Assembly: GCF_024623065.1 (NCBI RefSeq)
Contig: NZ_JANJZR010000035.1
Coordinates: 1-42,373, forward strand
Direction of reading: 5' to 3'
DNA: 42,373 bases
DNA from: Bacteroides acidifaciens
Lineage (GTDB): Bacteria; Bacteroidota; Bacteroidia; Bacteroidales; Bacteroidaceae
The notes under the pieces: model-generated
What the model was told of the DNA's origin: nothing
The model's database searches: none
What the model saw: only the letters and a program-made list of their open reading frames with translations
Translations under genes and position numbers: made by a program
Part shown: positions 1-8,068 of the stretch, in pieces
Numbering within the stretch: the first letter of the stretch is position 1
Layout of the letters: each line of letters begins with the position of its first letter

Positions 1-55
1 GAGACTATGTGACGAATAAAAACTGGTCGGTAAAGCCTATCTAACATAATCTCAG

Positions 56-85
56 GAAAATTTAAACAGGCTCTTAAAAGAACCT
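56..85 (-). terminator. Probable terminator of the phoB/phoR-like operon, within a repeated element
   Basis: Read on the minus strand, just past the histidine kinase stop codon, positions 85-68 form an 8-bp hairpin with one mismatch (AGGTTCTT / AAGAGCCT). It is followed by the U-rich run GTTTAAATTTTC. A near-identical 20-nt element occurs at 42283-42302 in the opposite orientation. The terminator role is inferred from position and shape. Positions 1-55 show nothing else I can identify. Confidence 0.45.
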
Positions 86-101
86 TACCTCTTGAAAAAT
101 C

Positions 102-1883
102 TTATTTCTCCTTTGCCAGTGTAAAAACAAACTCCAGTCCGCCGCCCTGATTATTTTTGGCAGAGATGATGCCGCCATGGATAATCACTGCATTCTTCAC
201 GATAGCTAGTCCCAGACCCGTTCCGCCTAACTTCCGTGAGCGACCTTTGTCTACCCGGTAGAAGCGTTCGAAGAGACGGTTCAGATGTTCGGGTGACACA
301 CCTACGCCCGTATCGGCAAAGCTGAAATAGTAGTAACTTTCATCTTCACGGAAACAGTTGATATTAATCTGAATGTTTGTGCCTGCATATGCAATGGCAT
401 TATCCATCAGATTACGGAAAATAGAATAAATCAGGGAATAATTTCCTTTGACCTGTATGCTCTTCTTTAAAGAATTAACCACCGTGATATGCTTCTCGTC
501 TAGTTCCAGTGAAACTTCGTTGATGATATTTCCTACCAGTACACTGATATCCACCCGTTCCATATCAATCATGTTGGCAGCCTCATCCATGCGGGTAAGT
601 ACGGAAATATCACGCAACAAGCGGCTCAACCGATTGCTTTGCGCATAGCAGCGTTCGAGGAATACATTAACCTTTTCGCGCGGTATATTCTCGTTATTGA
701 CGATAGTCTCCAAGTATCCTTGAATACTGCTGACAGGCGTTTTCAACTCATGCGCGATGTTCTGTGTCAACTGCCGTTTCAGATTCACTTGTTCCTCTTC
801 CTGGGTGACATCATTGATTGAAATCTCAAAGCTTGCATCTTGGAAGATGATACACTCGACGATAAACGTGCGTCCGTTCTTGTTGATGGTGATAGACATT
901 CGCTTCTCGTCTTTTCCTCTTGAACGCTGTTGCTGATTCTTATTTATAAAATGTATAATCTCTTTCAGTTCGCTGATGGCAAAGACCTCTTCCGTAGTTT
1001 CCAGGTTAGAGTCGGAAATCAGGTTGCTGTATTGGGTAAAGAGATTGTTGACAAGAATCTCCTTTTTGTCTTTTGTAAATACTCCCAGTCCTTCGTGCGA
1101 AATCTGAAGATGGGTAATCAGTTTCTCGCGTTCGATATAGAGAGCTTCTTTCGTTTCGTGCAGCCGCTTGTAGATTTGGATGATATGCTGCGATATTTCT
1201 CCCAGCTCATTATGCGGGAAAGCCGATTGCATCGTCATCTCGATAGGTTCGTTCCGGTCGGCACGCATGGCAAACTCCCGAAGTTGGCTGATGGAAGTCC
1301 CCAGTTTGTTCGTGAATTTGTAGAAGATAATCATCAGCAGCAAAGTTACGATTACGGTAAACCATAAGTAATGCGGGTCTGCTTGCAGATTATTGATAAG
1401 GCTTACATTATAAGGTAATGCCGAACGGAGAATATAATCTTTATAACGTGTAGCCGAATAAAAATAAGGAACTCCGGTTGTTTCGGAAGTACGGCGCACG
1501 TCATACCCGTTTCCGTGTTTAAGCGCCTTCTGCACTTCAGGACGGTTCAGATGGTTTTCCATCTGTTCGTCATGGTTCGGATAACTGTCGTAAACCACAT
1601 TTCCATCCAGGTCGATGAGGGTAACACGCAAGTCTTCCAGAATATGATTATTGATATAATCGTTGATAATCCCGTCGTCAAGCGGTTGTTCATCCATCCG
1701 CTCGTAGAGACGGCTGTTGTAATCCTGCAATTTGGTATTCAGCAGTTCTACTTTATACTCCCGTTCACGTTGGTACTGGTATGCAATGAAGCAGATGACG
1801 AATACCAGAAATAACGAGATAACCGAAAGGAAAAGCTTCCGGCTGAAAGAAAGGAAATGTCTTTGAGTTACAGGCAGGTTCAT
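102..1883 (-). CDS. PhoR-like membrane sensor histidine kinase
   Basis: Inner-membrane sensor kinase of 593 residues that should phosphorylate the response regulator encoded immediately upstream (9-nt gap). Two membrane segments are visible at about residues 18-36 and 173-188, enclosing an extracytoplasmic domain of about 135 residues. A HAMP-like linker and a PAS-like region (about 255-360) follow. The H-box HELKTP has the phospho-acceptor His378. The C-terminal ATPase domain has the motifs DTGVGV and GGTGLGLAIVK. Length and order match the PhoR/VicK type of kinase found with PhoB-like regulators. The signal is unknown; phosphate is only a guess from family resemblance. It is the second gene of the operon and has no own promoter that I can see. 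Confidence 0.9.
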   Translation of the reverse strand: MNLPVTQRHFLSFSRKLFLSVISLFLVFVICFIAYQYQREREYKVELLNTKLQDYNSRLYERMDEQPLDDGIINDYINNHILEDLRVTLIDLDGNVVYDSYPNHDEQMENHLNRPEVQKALKHGNGYDVRRTSETTGVPYFYSATRYKDYILRSALPYNVSLINNLQADPHYLWFTVIVTLLLMIIFYKFTNKLGTSISQLREFAMRADRNEPIEMTMQSAFPHNELGEISQHIIQIYKRLHETKEALYIEREKLITHLQISHEGLGVFTKDKKEILVNNLFTQYSNLISDSNLETTEEVFAISELKEIIHFINKNQQQRSRGKDEKRMSITINKNGRTFIVECIIFQDASFEISINDVTQEEEQVNLKRQLTQNIAHELKTPVSSIQGYLETIVNNENIPREKVNVFLERCYAQSNRLSRLLRDISVLTRMDEAANMIDMERVDISVLVGNIINEVSLELDEKHITVVNSLKKSIQVKGNYSLIYSIFRNLMDNAIAYAGTNIQININCFREDESYYYFSFADTGVGVSPEHLNRLFERFYRVDKGRSRKLGGTGLGLAIVKNAVIIHGGIISAKNNQGGGLEFVFTLAKEK

Positions 1884-1892
1884 GATAAATAG

Positions 1893-2582
1893 TTATTCAG
1901 TTTCAAAACAGTATCCGTATCCGAGACGTGTGACAATGCATTTGCCGTACACTCCTATCTTTTTGCGCAAACGGGTGATGTTCACGTCGATAGTGCGGTC
2001 CAGTACATACACTTCGTCGCTCCAGATACGTGCCAGAATATCTTCACGCGAGAATACGCGTCCTTTATTCTGTACCAATAGAAGCAGAATTTCAAATTCT
2101 TTTTTGGTCAATGACACTTCTTCGTCGTCGATACTCGCTTTCTTCTTGGTGATGTCGATGACAAGTGTCTGGTAAGTAAGCCGTTCGGGTGCTCTTTCCG
2201 TTTCCGTTGTCGCCGTACGTCTCAGTACGGCTTTCACACGGGCTATGACTTCGCGTAGAGAGAAAGGCTTCGAGATATAATCGTCCGCGCCCAGGTTGAA
2301 TCCTGTTATGGTATCGTTTTCAGTATCTTTTGCCGTGATGAAGATGATAGGCACTTTGGCTGTTTTCTTGTCTTTCTTCAGCATGTTCGCCATTTTGAAT
2401 CCGGAGATTTCTCCCATCATCACATCGAGGAGAATTAAATGGTAGCTGCTGATGTCCATCTTCAGTGCTTCTTCGGCAGAGTTTGCGGTATCTACCTCAT
2501 AACCTTCGTTCTCAAGATTGAATTTCAGAATCTCGCAGAGGTCTTCTTCATCGTCGACAACTAAAATACGGGTTTCATTCAT
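1893..2582 (-). CDS. OmpR/PhoB-family response regulator
   Basis: DNA-binding response regulator of 229 residues. The receiver domain has the acidic pair Asp10/Asp11, phospho-acceptor Asp53 (LLDVMM), Thr83 and Lys85. A winged-helix output domain fills about residues 130-229 and ends in the typical RLRKKIG...GYGYCFE segment. It is first in a two-gene operon with the histidine kinase at 102-1883. A good promoter (2610-2641) and 11-bp-spaced direct repeats (2655-2697) lie just upstream. That arrangement is classic for an OmpR/PhoB protein activating its own gene. It is PhoB-like in sequence, but I cannot prove it is the phosphate regulator. Confidence 0.92.
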   Translation of the reverse strand: MNETRILVVDDEEDLCEILKFNLENEGYEVDTANSAEEALKMDISSYHLILLDVMMGEISGFKMANMLKKDKKTAKVPIIFITAKDTENDTITGFNLGADDYISKPFSLREVIARVKAVLRRTATTETERAPERLTYQTLVIDITKKKASIDDEEVSLTKKEFEILLLLVQNKGRVFSREDILARIWSDEVYVLDRTIDVNITRLRKKIGVYGKCIVTRLGYGYCFETE

Positions 2583-2609
2583 AAGATGTATCTAATTAAT
2601 GTGATATGA

Positions 2610-2641
2610 CAAAGTTACGTTTTTATTTTATTCGATGCAAA
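2610..2641 (-). promoter_or_regulatory. Bacteroides-type promoter for the PhoB-like operon
   Basis: On the minus strand a -33 TTTG (2641-2638) is separated by 20 nt from a -7 TAACTTTG (2617-2610). This fits the Bacteroides consensus TTTG-N19/20-TAnnTTTG. Transcription would start near 2603, about 20 nt before the response regulator start codon. Confidence 0.7.
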
Positions 2642-2654
2642 GATGAGAAGGCTT

Positions 2655-2697
2655 TGTTACGGTCAGATGAAACAGATGTTACAATCGCGTTACATTT
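2655..2697 (-). promoter_or_regulatory. PhoB-like box: GTTAC direct repeats with 11-bp phase
   Basis: Read on the plus strand, TGTTAC occurs at 2655 and 2677 and CGTTAC at 2688. The spacings are 22 and 11 bp. The site ends about 14 nt upstream of the -33 element at 2638. OmpR/PhoB-family proteins bind head-to-tail repeats with an 11-bp period, so autoregulation is a reasonable inference. Confidence 0.5.
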
Positions 2698-2771
2698 CTT
2701 GGTTTATGGGAATTGATATGGAATATGGAAGTTTTTATGGATTGTAAGAGGAAAAAACGCCTGCTATTTGT

Positions 2772-2779
2772 TATCTTTG
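2772..2779 (+). promoter_or_regulatory. -7 element for the transglutaminase-like gene
   Basis: TATCTTTG matches the Bacteroides -7 consensus TAnnTTTG and lies 45 nt upstream of the start codon at 2825. A convincing -33 TTTG is not visible at the usual distance. Confidence 0.45.
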
Positions 2780-2824
2780 TTAGCGAGAAATGATAGAAAT
2801 GTTTGATAATAGAAACTACAAACG

Positions 2825-4018
2825 ATGATAAAAATTGACTTGAAACGGCATAAGCGCGAAGTAATAGGTGCGGTTATCGTACTGTTGCTCCTGCTTGGCG
2901 GTGTGTCCGTCTTTAAATATACCTCTTTCAATACAGGCTTTGAGATAACAGATGATTTGGGTGGAAACATCTTTCCCTCGGCTATTCTATCCGTAGCCAC
3001 TACCGATGCACAAGTTATCATACCTTCGGATTCCACCTATTTAGGAAATCCGAAATCATGTATTGCTGTCCGCTTGAAATCAAAGACAGCATACAGCCGT
3101 GTACGCATTGAAGTGGCCGAAACTCCTTTTTTTTCCCGCTCCGTATCGGAGTTTGTATTGAACAAACCGCGTACGGAGTATACGGTTTATCCGGATATAA
3201 TATGGGATTACGAAGCGTTGAAGAACAACGTGCAAGCCGAGCCGGTAAGCGTTGCCGTGACCGTCGAGATGAACGGGAAGGACTTGGGACAACGGGTACG
3301 TACTTTCTCTGTTCGCAGTATCAATGAATGTCTGCTGGGTTATGTGGCGAACGGAACCAGGTTTCACGATACAAGCATCTTCTTTGCCGCCTATGTCAAT
3401 GAAGAGAATCCGATGATTGACCAATTGCTCCGCGAAGCATTGAATACCCGTATTGTCAATCGTTTCCTTGGCTATCAGAGCAAGGCTAAAGGAATGGTAG
3501 ACAGGCAGGTGTATGCACTTTGGAATATTTTGCAGAAACGCAAGTTCCGTTATAGCTCCGTTTCCAATACCAGCCTTTCAAGCAATGTCGTATTCTCGCA
3601 GCGTGTCCGTACGTTTGACGATGCGTTGGAATCCTCGCAAATCAACTGTGTGGACGGTAGTGTATTGTTCGCGTCCTTGCTTCGCGCCATTAATATCGAC
3701 CCTATCCTTGTGCGTACACCGGGACATATGTTTGTGGGTTACTACACGGATAATTCGCATACCGACAAGAACTTTTTGGAGACAACGATGATTGGTGATG
3801 TTGACCTGGACGATTTCTTCCCCGACGAACAACTGGACTCCACAATGGTCGGCAAGTCGCAGAACGAAATGTCATTGCTTACCTTCGAGAAATCCAAACA
3901 ATATGCCAATAAGAAGTACAAAGAGAATGAAGAAGGCATCCATTCCGGCAAGCTGAACTATATGTTTTTGGAAATTTCCAAAGAGGTGCGCAGGAAAATA
4001 CAGCCGATAGGTAAATAG
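2825..4018 (+). CDS. Membrane-anchored transglutaminase-like protein
   Basis: Protein of 397 residues, with exact function unknown. A single membrane segment near the N-terminus (about residues 12-30) follows a basic start, so it is probably an inner-membrane-anchored protein facing the periplasm. The C-terminal half carries a transglutaminase/protease-like core: a Cys in the segment INCVDGS (about residue 276), a His in TPGHMFVGYY, and following acidic residues that could complete a Cys-His-Asp triad. Such domains act as peptidases or amidases in bacteria; the substrate here is unknown. It diverges from the PhoB-like operon across a 242-nt spacer. The next gene starts 71 nt downstream. Confidence 0.7.
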   Translation: MIKIDLKRHKREVIGAVIVLLLLLGGVSVFKYTSFNTGFEITDDLGGNIFPSAILSVATTDAQVIIPSDSTYLGNPKSCIAVRLKSKTAYSRVRIEVAETPFFSRSVSEFVLNKPRTEYTVYPDIIWDYEALKNNVQAEPVSVAVTVEMNGKDLGQRVRTFSVRSINECLLGYVANGTRFHDTSIFFAAYVNEENPMIDQLLREALNTRIVNRFLGYQSKAKGMVDRQVYALWNILQKRKFRYSSVSNTSLSSNVVFSQRVRTFDDALESSQINCVDGSVLFASLLRAINIDPILVRTPGHMFVGYYTDNSHTDKNFLETTMIGDVDLDDFFPDEQLDSTMVGKSQNEMSLLTFEKSKQYANKKYKENEEGIHSGKLNYMFLEISKEVRRKIQPIGK

Positions 4019-4056
4019 TTTCTTATCTATCTTCATGCAATTTCCCTATTTTATTG

Positions 4057-4064
4057 TATTTTTG
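4057..4064 (+). promoter_or_regulatory. -7 element for the DUF3805/3806 gene
   Basis: TATTTTTG matches TAnnTTTG and lies 25 nt upstream of the start codon at 4090. The matching -33 element is poor. Confidence 0.35.
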
Positions 4065-4089
4065 CCAAGTAATCATTTAATGAAAAAGG

Positions 4090-4896
4090 ATGCAAGGCAA
4101 GAAATTTATCTCCCCCGGAGCATGGTTTTCCATGAACTATCCATCGGACTGGAATGAGTTTGAAGATGGCGAAGGCTCTTTTCTTTTCTATAATCCCGAT
4201 GTATGGTCGGGCAACTTCCGTATTTCCGCATTTAAAGGCAAGGCCGGTTATGGCAAAGACGCCATCCGCCAGGAACTGAGTGAGAACGATTCGGCTTCAT
4301 TGGTAAAAGTTGGAACGTTGGAATGTGCGTACAGCAAAGAAATGTTTCAAGAAGAAGGAACCTATTATACTTCCCATGTCTGGATTACAGGCATTGACAA
4401 TATTGCTTTTGAATGTTCCTTCACCGTCCCTAAGGGCGGAAGCGTGCAAGAAGCTGAAGATATAATCAAGACTTTGGAGATACGCAAAGAAGGGGAGAAG
4501 TATCCTGCCGAACTGATACCTGTCCGTCTTTCGGAGATTTTCCAGATTAATGAAGGATACGAATGGGTGGTATCTACCGTAAAACAAGAATTGAAAAAAG
4601 ATTTTCAGGGCATAGAAGAAGACCTCGAAAAACTTCAGCAAGTGATTGATAGCGGTAAGATTGGCTCGAAAAAGAAAGAAGAATGGTTGGCAATCGGCAT
4701 CACAGTCTGTATAATTTTGACGAATGAAGTGGAAGGTATGGAATGGAAAACATTGGTTGATGGCAACCGTGAAGCCCCTGTGCTCCAATATGAAGACCGG
4801 ATTATCGACCCGATGAAACTGGCATGGAGCAAAGTAAAGGCAGGAGGACCTTGTAATGTCATTGAAGAGTATAAATCCGTGATTATTAATCACTAA
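4090..4896 (+). CDS. DUF3805/DUF3806 domain protein
   Basis: Protein of 268 residues without a signal peptide or membrane segment, so probably cytoplasmic. The N-terminal half (ISPGAWFSMNYPSDWNEFED, about residues 7-26, to about 130) matches what I recall of DUF3805. The C-terminal half (about 155-265) matches DUF3806. These domains are typical of Bacteroidetes and have no assigned function; the N-terminal part resembles the small PsbP/Mog1-like fold seen in immunity-type proteins. An ABC-F gene starts 27 nt downstream on the same strand, so the two may be co-transcribed. The domain assignment is from memory and was not searched. Confidence 0.7.
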   Translation: MQGKKFISPGAWFSMNYPSDWNEFEDGEGSFLFYNPDVWSGNFRISAFKGKAGYGKDAIRQELSENDSASLVKVGTLECAYSKEMFQEEGTYYTSHVWITGIDNIAFECSFTVPKGGSVQEAEDIIKTLEIRKEGEKYPAELIPVRLSEIFQINEGYEWVVSTVKQELKKDFQGIEEDLEKLQQVIDSGKIGSKKKEEWLAIGITVCIILTNEVEGMEWKTLVDGNREAPVLQYEDRIIDPMKLAWSKVKAGGPCNVIEEYKSVIINH

Positions 4897-4923
4897 CTAC
4901 TAACCGACTAATCACTAAATTAC

Positions 4924-6792
4924 GTGGCTGTACCTTATTTACAGATAGATAACCTGACCAAGTCCTTCGGCGACTTGGTTCTTTTTGAAAATATATCTTT
5001 GGGCATTGCCGAAGGTCAGCGTGTAGGGCTGATAGCGAAGAACGGCAGCGGCAAAACCACCTTGTTGAATATCATCGCCGGAAAAGAAGGTTATGATAGC
5101 GGCAGCATTGTTTTCCGTCGCGATCTTCGTGTAGATTACTTGGAACAAGACCCGCAATACCCCGAAGAGTTGACCGTGCTCGAAGCCTGTTTCCATCATG
5201 GCAACAGCACCATAGAACTTATAAAGGAGTACGAACGTTGCATGGCAACCGAAGGGTATCCGGGACTGGAAGACCTTTTGGCGCGTATGGACCAGGAGAA
5301 AGCCTGGGAATACGAACAGAAAGCCAAGCAAATCCTTTCGCAACTCAAAATCCGTAACTTCGACCAGAAGGTGAAGCAACTGTCCGGCGGACAGTTGAAA
5401 CGTGTCGCCCTAGCCAACGCCTTGATTACCGAACCGGAACTCCTGATTCTCGATGAGCCCACCAACCACCTCGATCTTGATATGACCGAATGGCTCGAAG
5501 ACTACCTGCGCCGTACCAACCTCAGCCTGCTGATGGTGACCCATGACCGCTACTTCCTCGACCGTGTCTGCTCGGAAATCATCGAAATAGACAATCAGCA
5601 AGTCTACCAATATAAAGGTAATTATAGTTATTATCTTGAGAAACGCCAGGAACGTATCGAAGCTAAAAGCGTAGAAATAGAACGTGCCAACAACCTTTAC
5701 CGTACGGAACTCGACTGGATGCGTCGGATGCCGCAAGCACGCGGACACAAAGCCCGTTACCGGGAAGAGGCTTTCTATGAACTGGAAAAAGTGGCAAAAC
5801 AGCGTTTCAATAACGATAACGTAAAACTGGAAGTAAAGGCATCCTATATCGGCAGCAAGATATTCGAAGCCGACCATCTGTACAAGAGTTTCGGCGACCT
5901 GAAAATTCTGGAAGACTTCTCTTATATCTTCTCCCGCTATGAGAAGATGGGAATCGTAGGAAACAACGGAACCGGAAAATCGACTTTCATCAAGATACTA
6001 ATGGGGCAAGTACAACCCGATAGCGGCACAGTGGACATCGGCGAAACGGTCCGCTTCGGCTATTACTCGCAAGACGGGCTTCAGTTTGACGAACAGATGA
6101 AAGTGATTGACGTCATTCAGGACATTGCCGAGGTAATTGAACTGGGTAATGGAAAGAAACTGACTGCTTCGCAATTCTTGCAGCATTTCCTGTTTACTCC
6201 CGAAACGCAGCATAGCTATGTCTACAAACTGAGTGGGGGAGAGCGCCGCCGTCTTTACCTGTGCACCATCTTGATGCGTAATCCAAACTTCCTGGTGCTT
6301 GACGAACCTACCAACGACCTTGATATTATCACATTGAATGTGCTCGAAGAATATCTTCGGAACTTCAAAGGCTGCGTCATCGTCGTTTCCCACGACCGTT
6401 ACTTTATGGACAAGGTAGTAGACCACCTGATGGTGTTCAACGGACAGGGAGATATCCGCGATTTCCCCGGAAATTACAGTGACTACCGCGACTGGAAAGA
6501 CGCGAAAGCTCAAAAAGAGAAAGAAGCCGAAAAACCGCAGGAAGAAAAGACAGCCCGTGTCCGCCTGAATGACAAGCGGAAGATGAGTTTCAAGGAAAAG
6601 CGCGAATTCGAACAACTGGAAAAGGAGATAGCCGACTTGGAAGCGGAAAAAGCCCGGATTGAAGAACTCCTTTGCAGCGGCACGCTCTCCGTTGACGAAC
6701 TGACCGGGAAATCGAAACGCCTGCCCGAAGTAAATGACTTGATTGATGAGAAAACAATGCGCTGGCTGGAACTTAGCGAAATAGAAGGTTGA
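4924..6792 (+). CDS. ABC-F family ATPase (Uup-like)
   Basis: Soluble protein of 622 residues with two ABC ATPase domains and no membrane segments, the ABC-F layout of ribosome-associated translation factors. Domain 1 has Walker A AKNGSGKTT (about residue 38), signature LSGGQLKR and Walker B LLILDEPTNHLD. Domain 2 has GNNGTGKST, LSGGERRR and FLVLDEPTNDLD. A charged linker (about 250-310) separates them. The C-terminal 80 residues are a coiled coil rich in Glu, Lys and Arg, as in Uup, which binds DNA or rRNA. The start is GTG at 4924, the first codon before the conserved segment YLQIDNLTKSFG. The 22-bp palindrome array begins 4 nt after the stop codon. Confidence 0.9.
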   Translation: MAVPYLQIDNLTKSFGDLVLFENISLGIAEGQRVGLIAKNGSGKTTLLNIIAGKEGYDSGSIVFRRDLRVDYLEQDPQYPEELTVLEACFHHGNSTIELIKEYERCMATEGYPGLEDLLARMDQEKAWEYEQKAKQILSQLKIRNFDQKVKQLSGGQLKRVALANALITEPELLILDEPTNHLDLDMTEWLEDYLRRTNLSLLMVTHDRYFLDRVCSEIIEIDNQQVYQYKGNYSYYLEKRQERIEAKSVEIERANNLYRTELDWMRRMPQARGHKARYREEAFYELEKVAKQRFNNDNVKLEVKASYIGSKIFEADHLYKSFGDLKILEDFSYIFSRYEKMGIVGNNGTGKSTFIKILMGQVQPDSGTVDIGETVRFGYYSQDGLQFDEQMKVIDVIQDIAEVIELGNGKKLTASQFLQHFLFTPETQHSYVYKLSGGERRRLYLCTILMRNPNFLVLDEPTNDLDIITLNVLEEYLRNFKGCVIVVSHDRYFMDKVVDHLMVFNGQGDIRDFPGNYSDYRDWKDAKAQKEKEAEKPQEEKTARVRLNDKRKMSFKEKREFEQLEKEIADLEAEKARIEELLCSGTLSVDELTGKSKRLPEVNDLIDEKTMRWLELSEIEG

Positions 6793-6795
6793 ACC

Positions 6796-6883
6796 GTGCC
6801 GCTATATTGGCACGCTTGTGCCTGTATAGTGGCATCGCAGTGCCTATATAGTGGCACAGTTATGCCAATTCGTTGGCACAAAC
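6796..6883. repeat. Four tandem 22-bp palindromic units
   Basis: Units begin at 6796, 6818, 6840 and 6862, exactly 22 bp apart. Units 1-3 read GTGCC-N8-GGCAC (or GGCAT) plus 4 nt; unit 4 reads ATGCC-N8-GGCAC. The N8 core is TA-rich (CTATATT, GTATAGT and ATATAGT variants) in units 1-3. Because the 4-nt spacers also lie between complementary arms, each half-site can pair with either neighbour. The array fills most of the 154-nt gap between the ABC-F and PHP genes. Its function is unknown. Confidence 0.85.
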
Positions 6884-6946
6884 ATAGTTCGGTATATTGC
6901 TGTGGCAACCTGATAATGATAATAACCCTGATAACATAATCTTTAT

Positions 6947-7786
6947 ATGACGAACCTAACCAATTACCATAGCCATTGTCTGTATTGTGACGGACGAGCC
7001 AATATGGAAGACTTTATACGTTTTGCCATTAGTGAAGGCTTTACTTCCTATGGCATCTCTTCCCATGCCCCGCTGCCGTTTTCCACTGCATGGACTATGG
7101 AATGGGACAGGATGGACGACTATCTTTCCGAATTCTTCCGTCTCAGAAAGAAATACGCGGATAAGATAGAGCTTGCCATCGGTCTTGAAATAGATTATCT
7201 GAACGAAGACAGCAATCCCGCTTCATCCCGTTTCCGGGAACTGCCGCTCGATTACCGGATAGGCTCCGTGCATATGCTATATTCCCCGGAAGGTAAGATT
7301 GTCGACATTGACACTCCGGCAGCTCATTTCCGTGAATTGGTTGATGCACATTTTGATGGCGACCTTGATTCCGTTGTCCGCCTTTATTATAAGAACCTGC
7401 TTCGTATGGTCGAATTGGGCGGATTTGATATTGTCGGTCATGCGGACAAGATGCATTACAATGCTTCCTGCTACCGTCCCGGATTACTGGACGAACCGTG
7501 GTATGACGCTTTAGTCCGTGATTATTTCTCAGCGATAGCCCGTCATGGATATATTGTCGAAATCAACACCAAGGCTTATCACGAATTAGGCACATTCTAT
7601 CCCAATGAACGTTATTTCACCTTGTTGAAAGACTTGGGTATCCGCGTACAAGTGAATAGTGATGCCCACTATCCCGAAAGAATAAACAATGCTCGTCCCG
7701 AAGGCTTGGCAGCTTTGAAGAAAGCAGGCTTCACGTCGGTGGTGGAGTGGCATGGCGGAAAGTGGGAAGATAGAGGCATACTGTAG
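6947..7786 (+). CDS. Histidinol-phosphatase, PHP family (HisJ/HisK type)
   Basis: Protein of 279 residues matching PHP-type histidinol-phosphate phosphatases, which remove phosphate from L-histidinol phosphate in the next-to-last stage of histidine synthesis. Metal-binding PHP motifs appear in order: HSHCLYCDG near the N-terminus, SSHAP, GLEIDY, GSVHML, GHADKM, and NSDAHYPE near the C-terminus. No other his genes are nearby, so the role rests on family alone. A related sugar or nucleotide phosphatase activity is possible. Confidence 0.85.
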   Translation: MTNLTNYHSHCLYCDGRANMEDFIRFAISEGFTSYGISSHAPLPFSTAWTMEWDRMDDYLSEFFRLRKKYADKIELAIGLEIDYLNEDSNPASSRFRELPLDYRIGSVHMLYSPEGKIVDIDTPAAHFRELVDAHFDGDLDSVVRLYYKNLLRMVELGGFDIVGHADKMHYNASCYRPGLLDEPWYDALVRDYFSAIARHGYIVEINTKAYHELGTFYPNERYFTLLKDLGIRVQVNSDAHYPERINNARPEGLAALKKAGFTSVVEWHGGKWEDRGIL

Positions 7787-7802
7787 ATAACATGTTTTTC
7801 GT

Positions 7803-8056
7803 CTACATATCTTCCAATGAATAGCCTTTGTATTCTATGTGGTATCTTTTTAATTCACTGATTACCTTTTTTGCCTTTTCTTCAAGTACAGGGATGGAGA
7901 TTTTAGTATGGTTGATTTTTACTTCTGCTATTGTGGCAACTCGTTCGATGCGATTTACTGCCACAATATCTATTTCATTTCCGCCCAGAGCTGGATGATT
8001 GCTTTGTTATATCCATACTTTACTGCTGCTTCGTTTATGTTTATCCATTTCGACAT
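7803..8056 (-). pseudogene. Remnant of an ATPase/DUF234-type gene joined to an unrelated start
   Basis: Read on the minus strand, an ATG at 8056 opens a short frame (MSKWININEAAVKYGYNKA) that stops after 28 residues. From about 7988 another frame reads GGNEIDIVAVNRIERV, then AEVKINHTKI and a lysine-rich tail ending at 7803. That tail resembles the C-terminal nuclease-like domain (DUF234) of archaeal-type AAA ATPases common in Bacteroidetes, with the Glu-Ile-Asp and Glu-Val-Lys residues in order. No ATPase domain is present. I read it as a deletion scar fusing two gene ends just downstream of hipA. Confidence 0.5.
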
Positions 8057-8068
8057 GATGCTTCTTTT

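Noticed and set aside
6796..6883. Possible CRISPR array
   Set aside because: The unit is only 22 bp, has 4-nt spacers rather than unique spacers of about 30 nt, and no cas genes are nearby.
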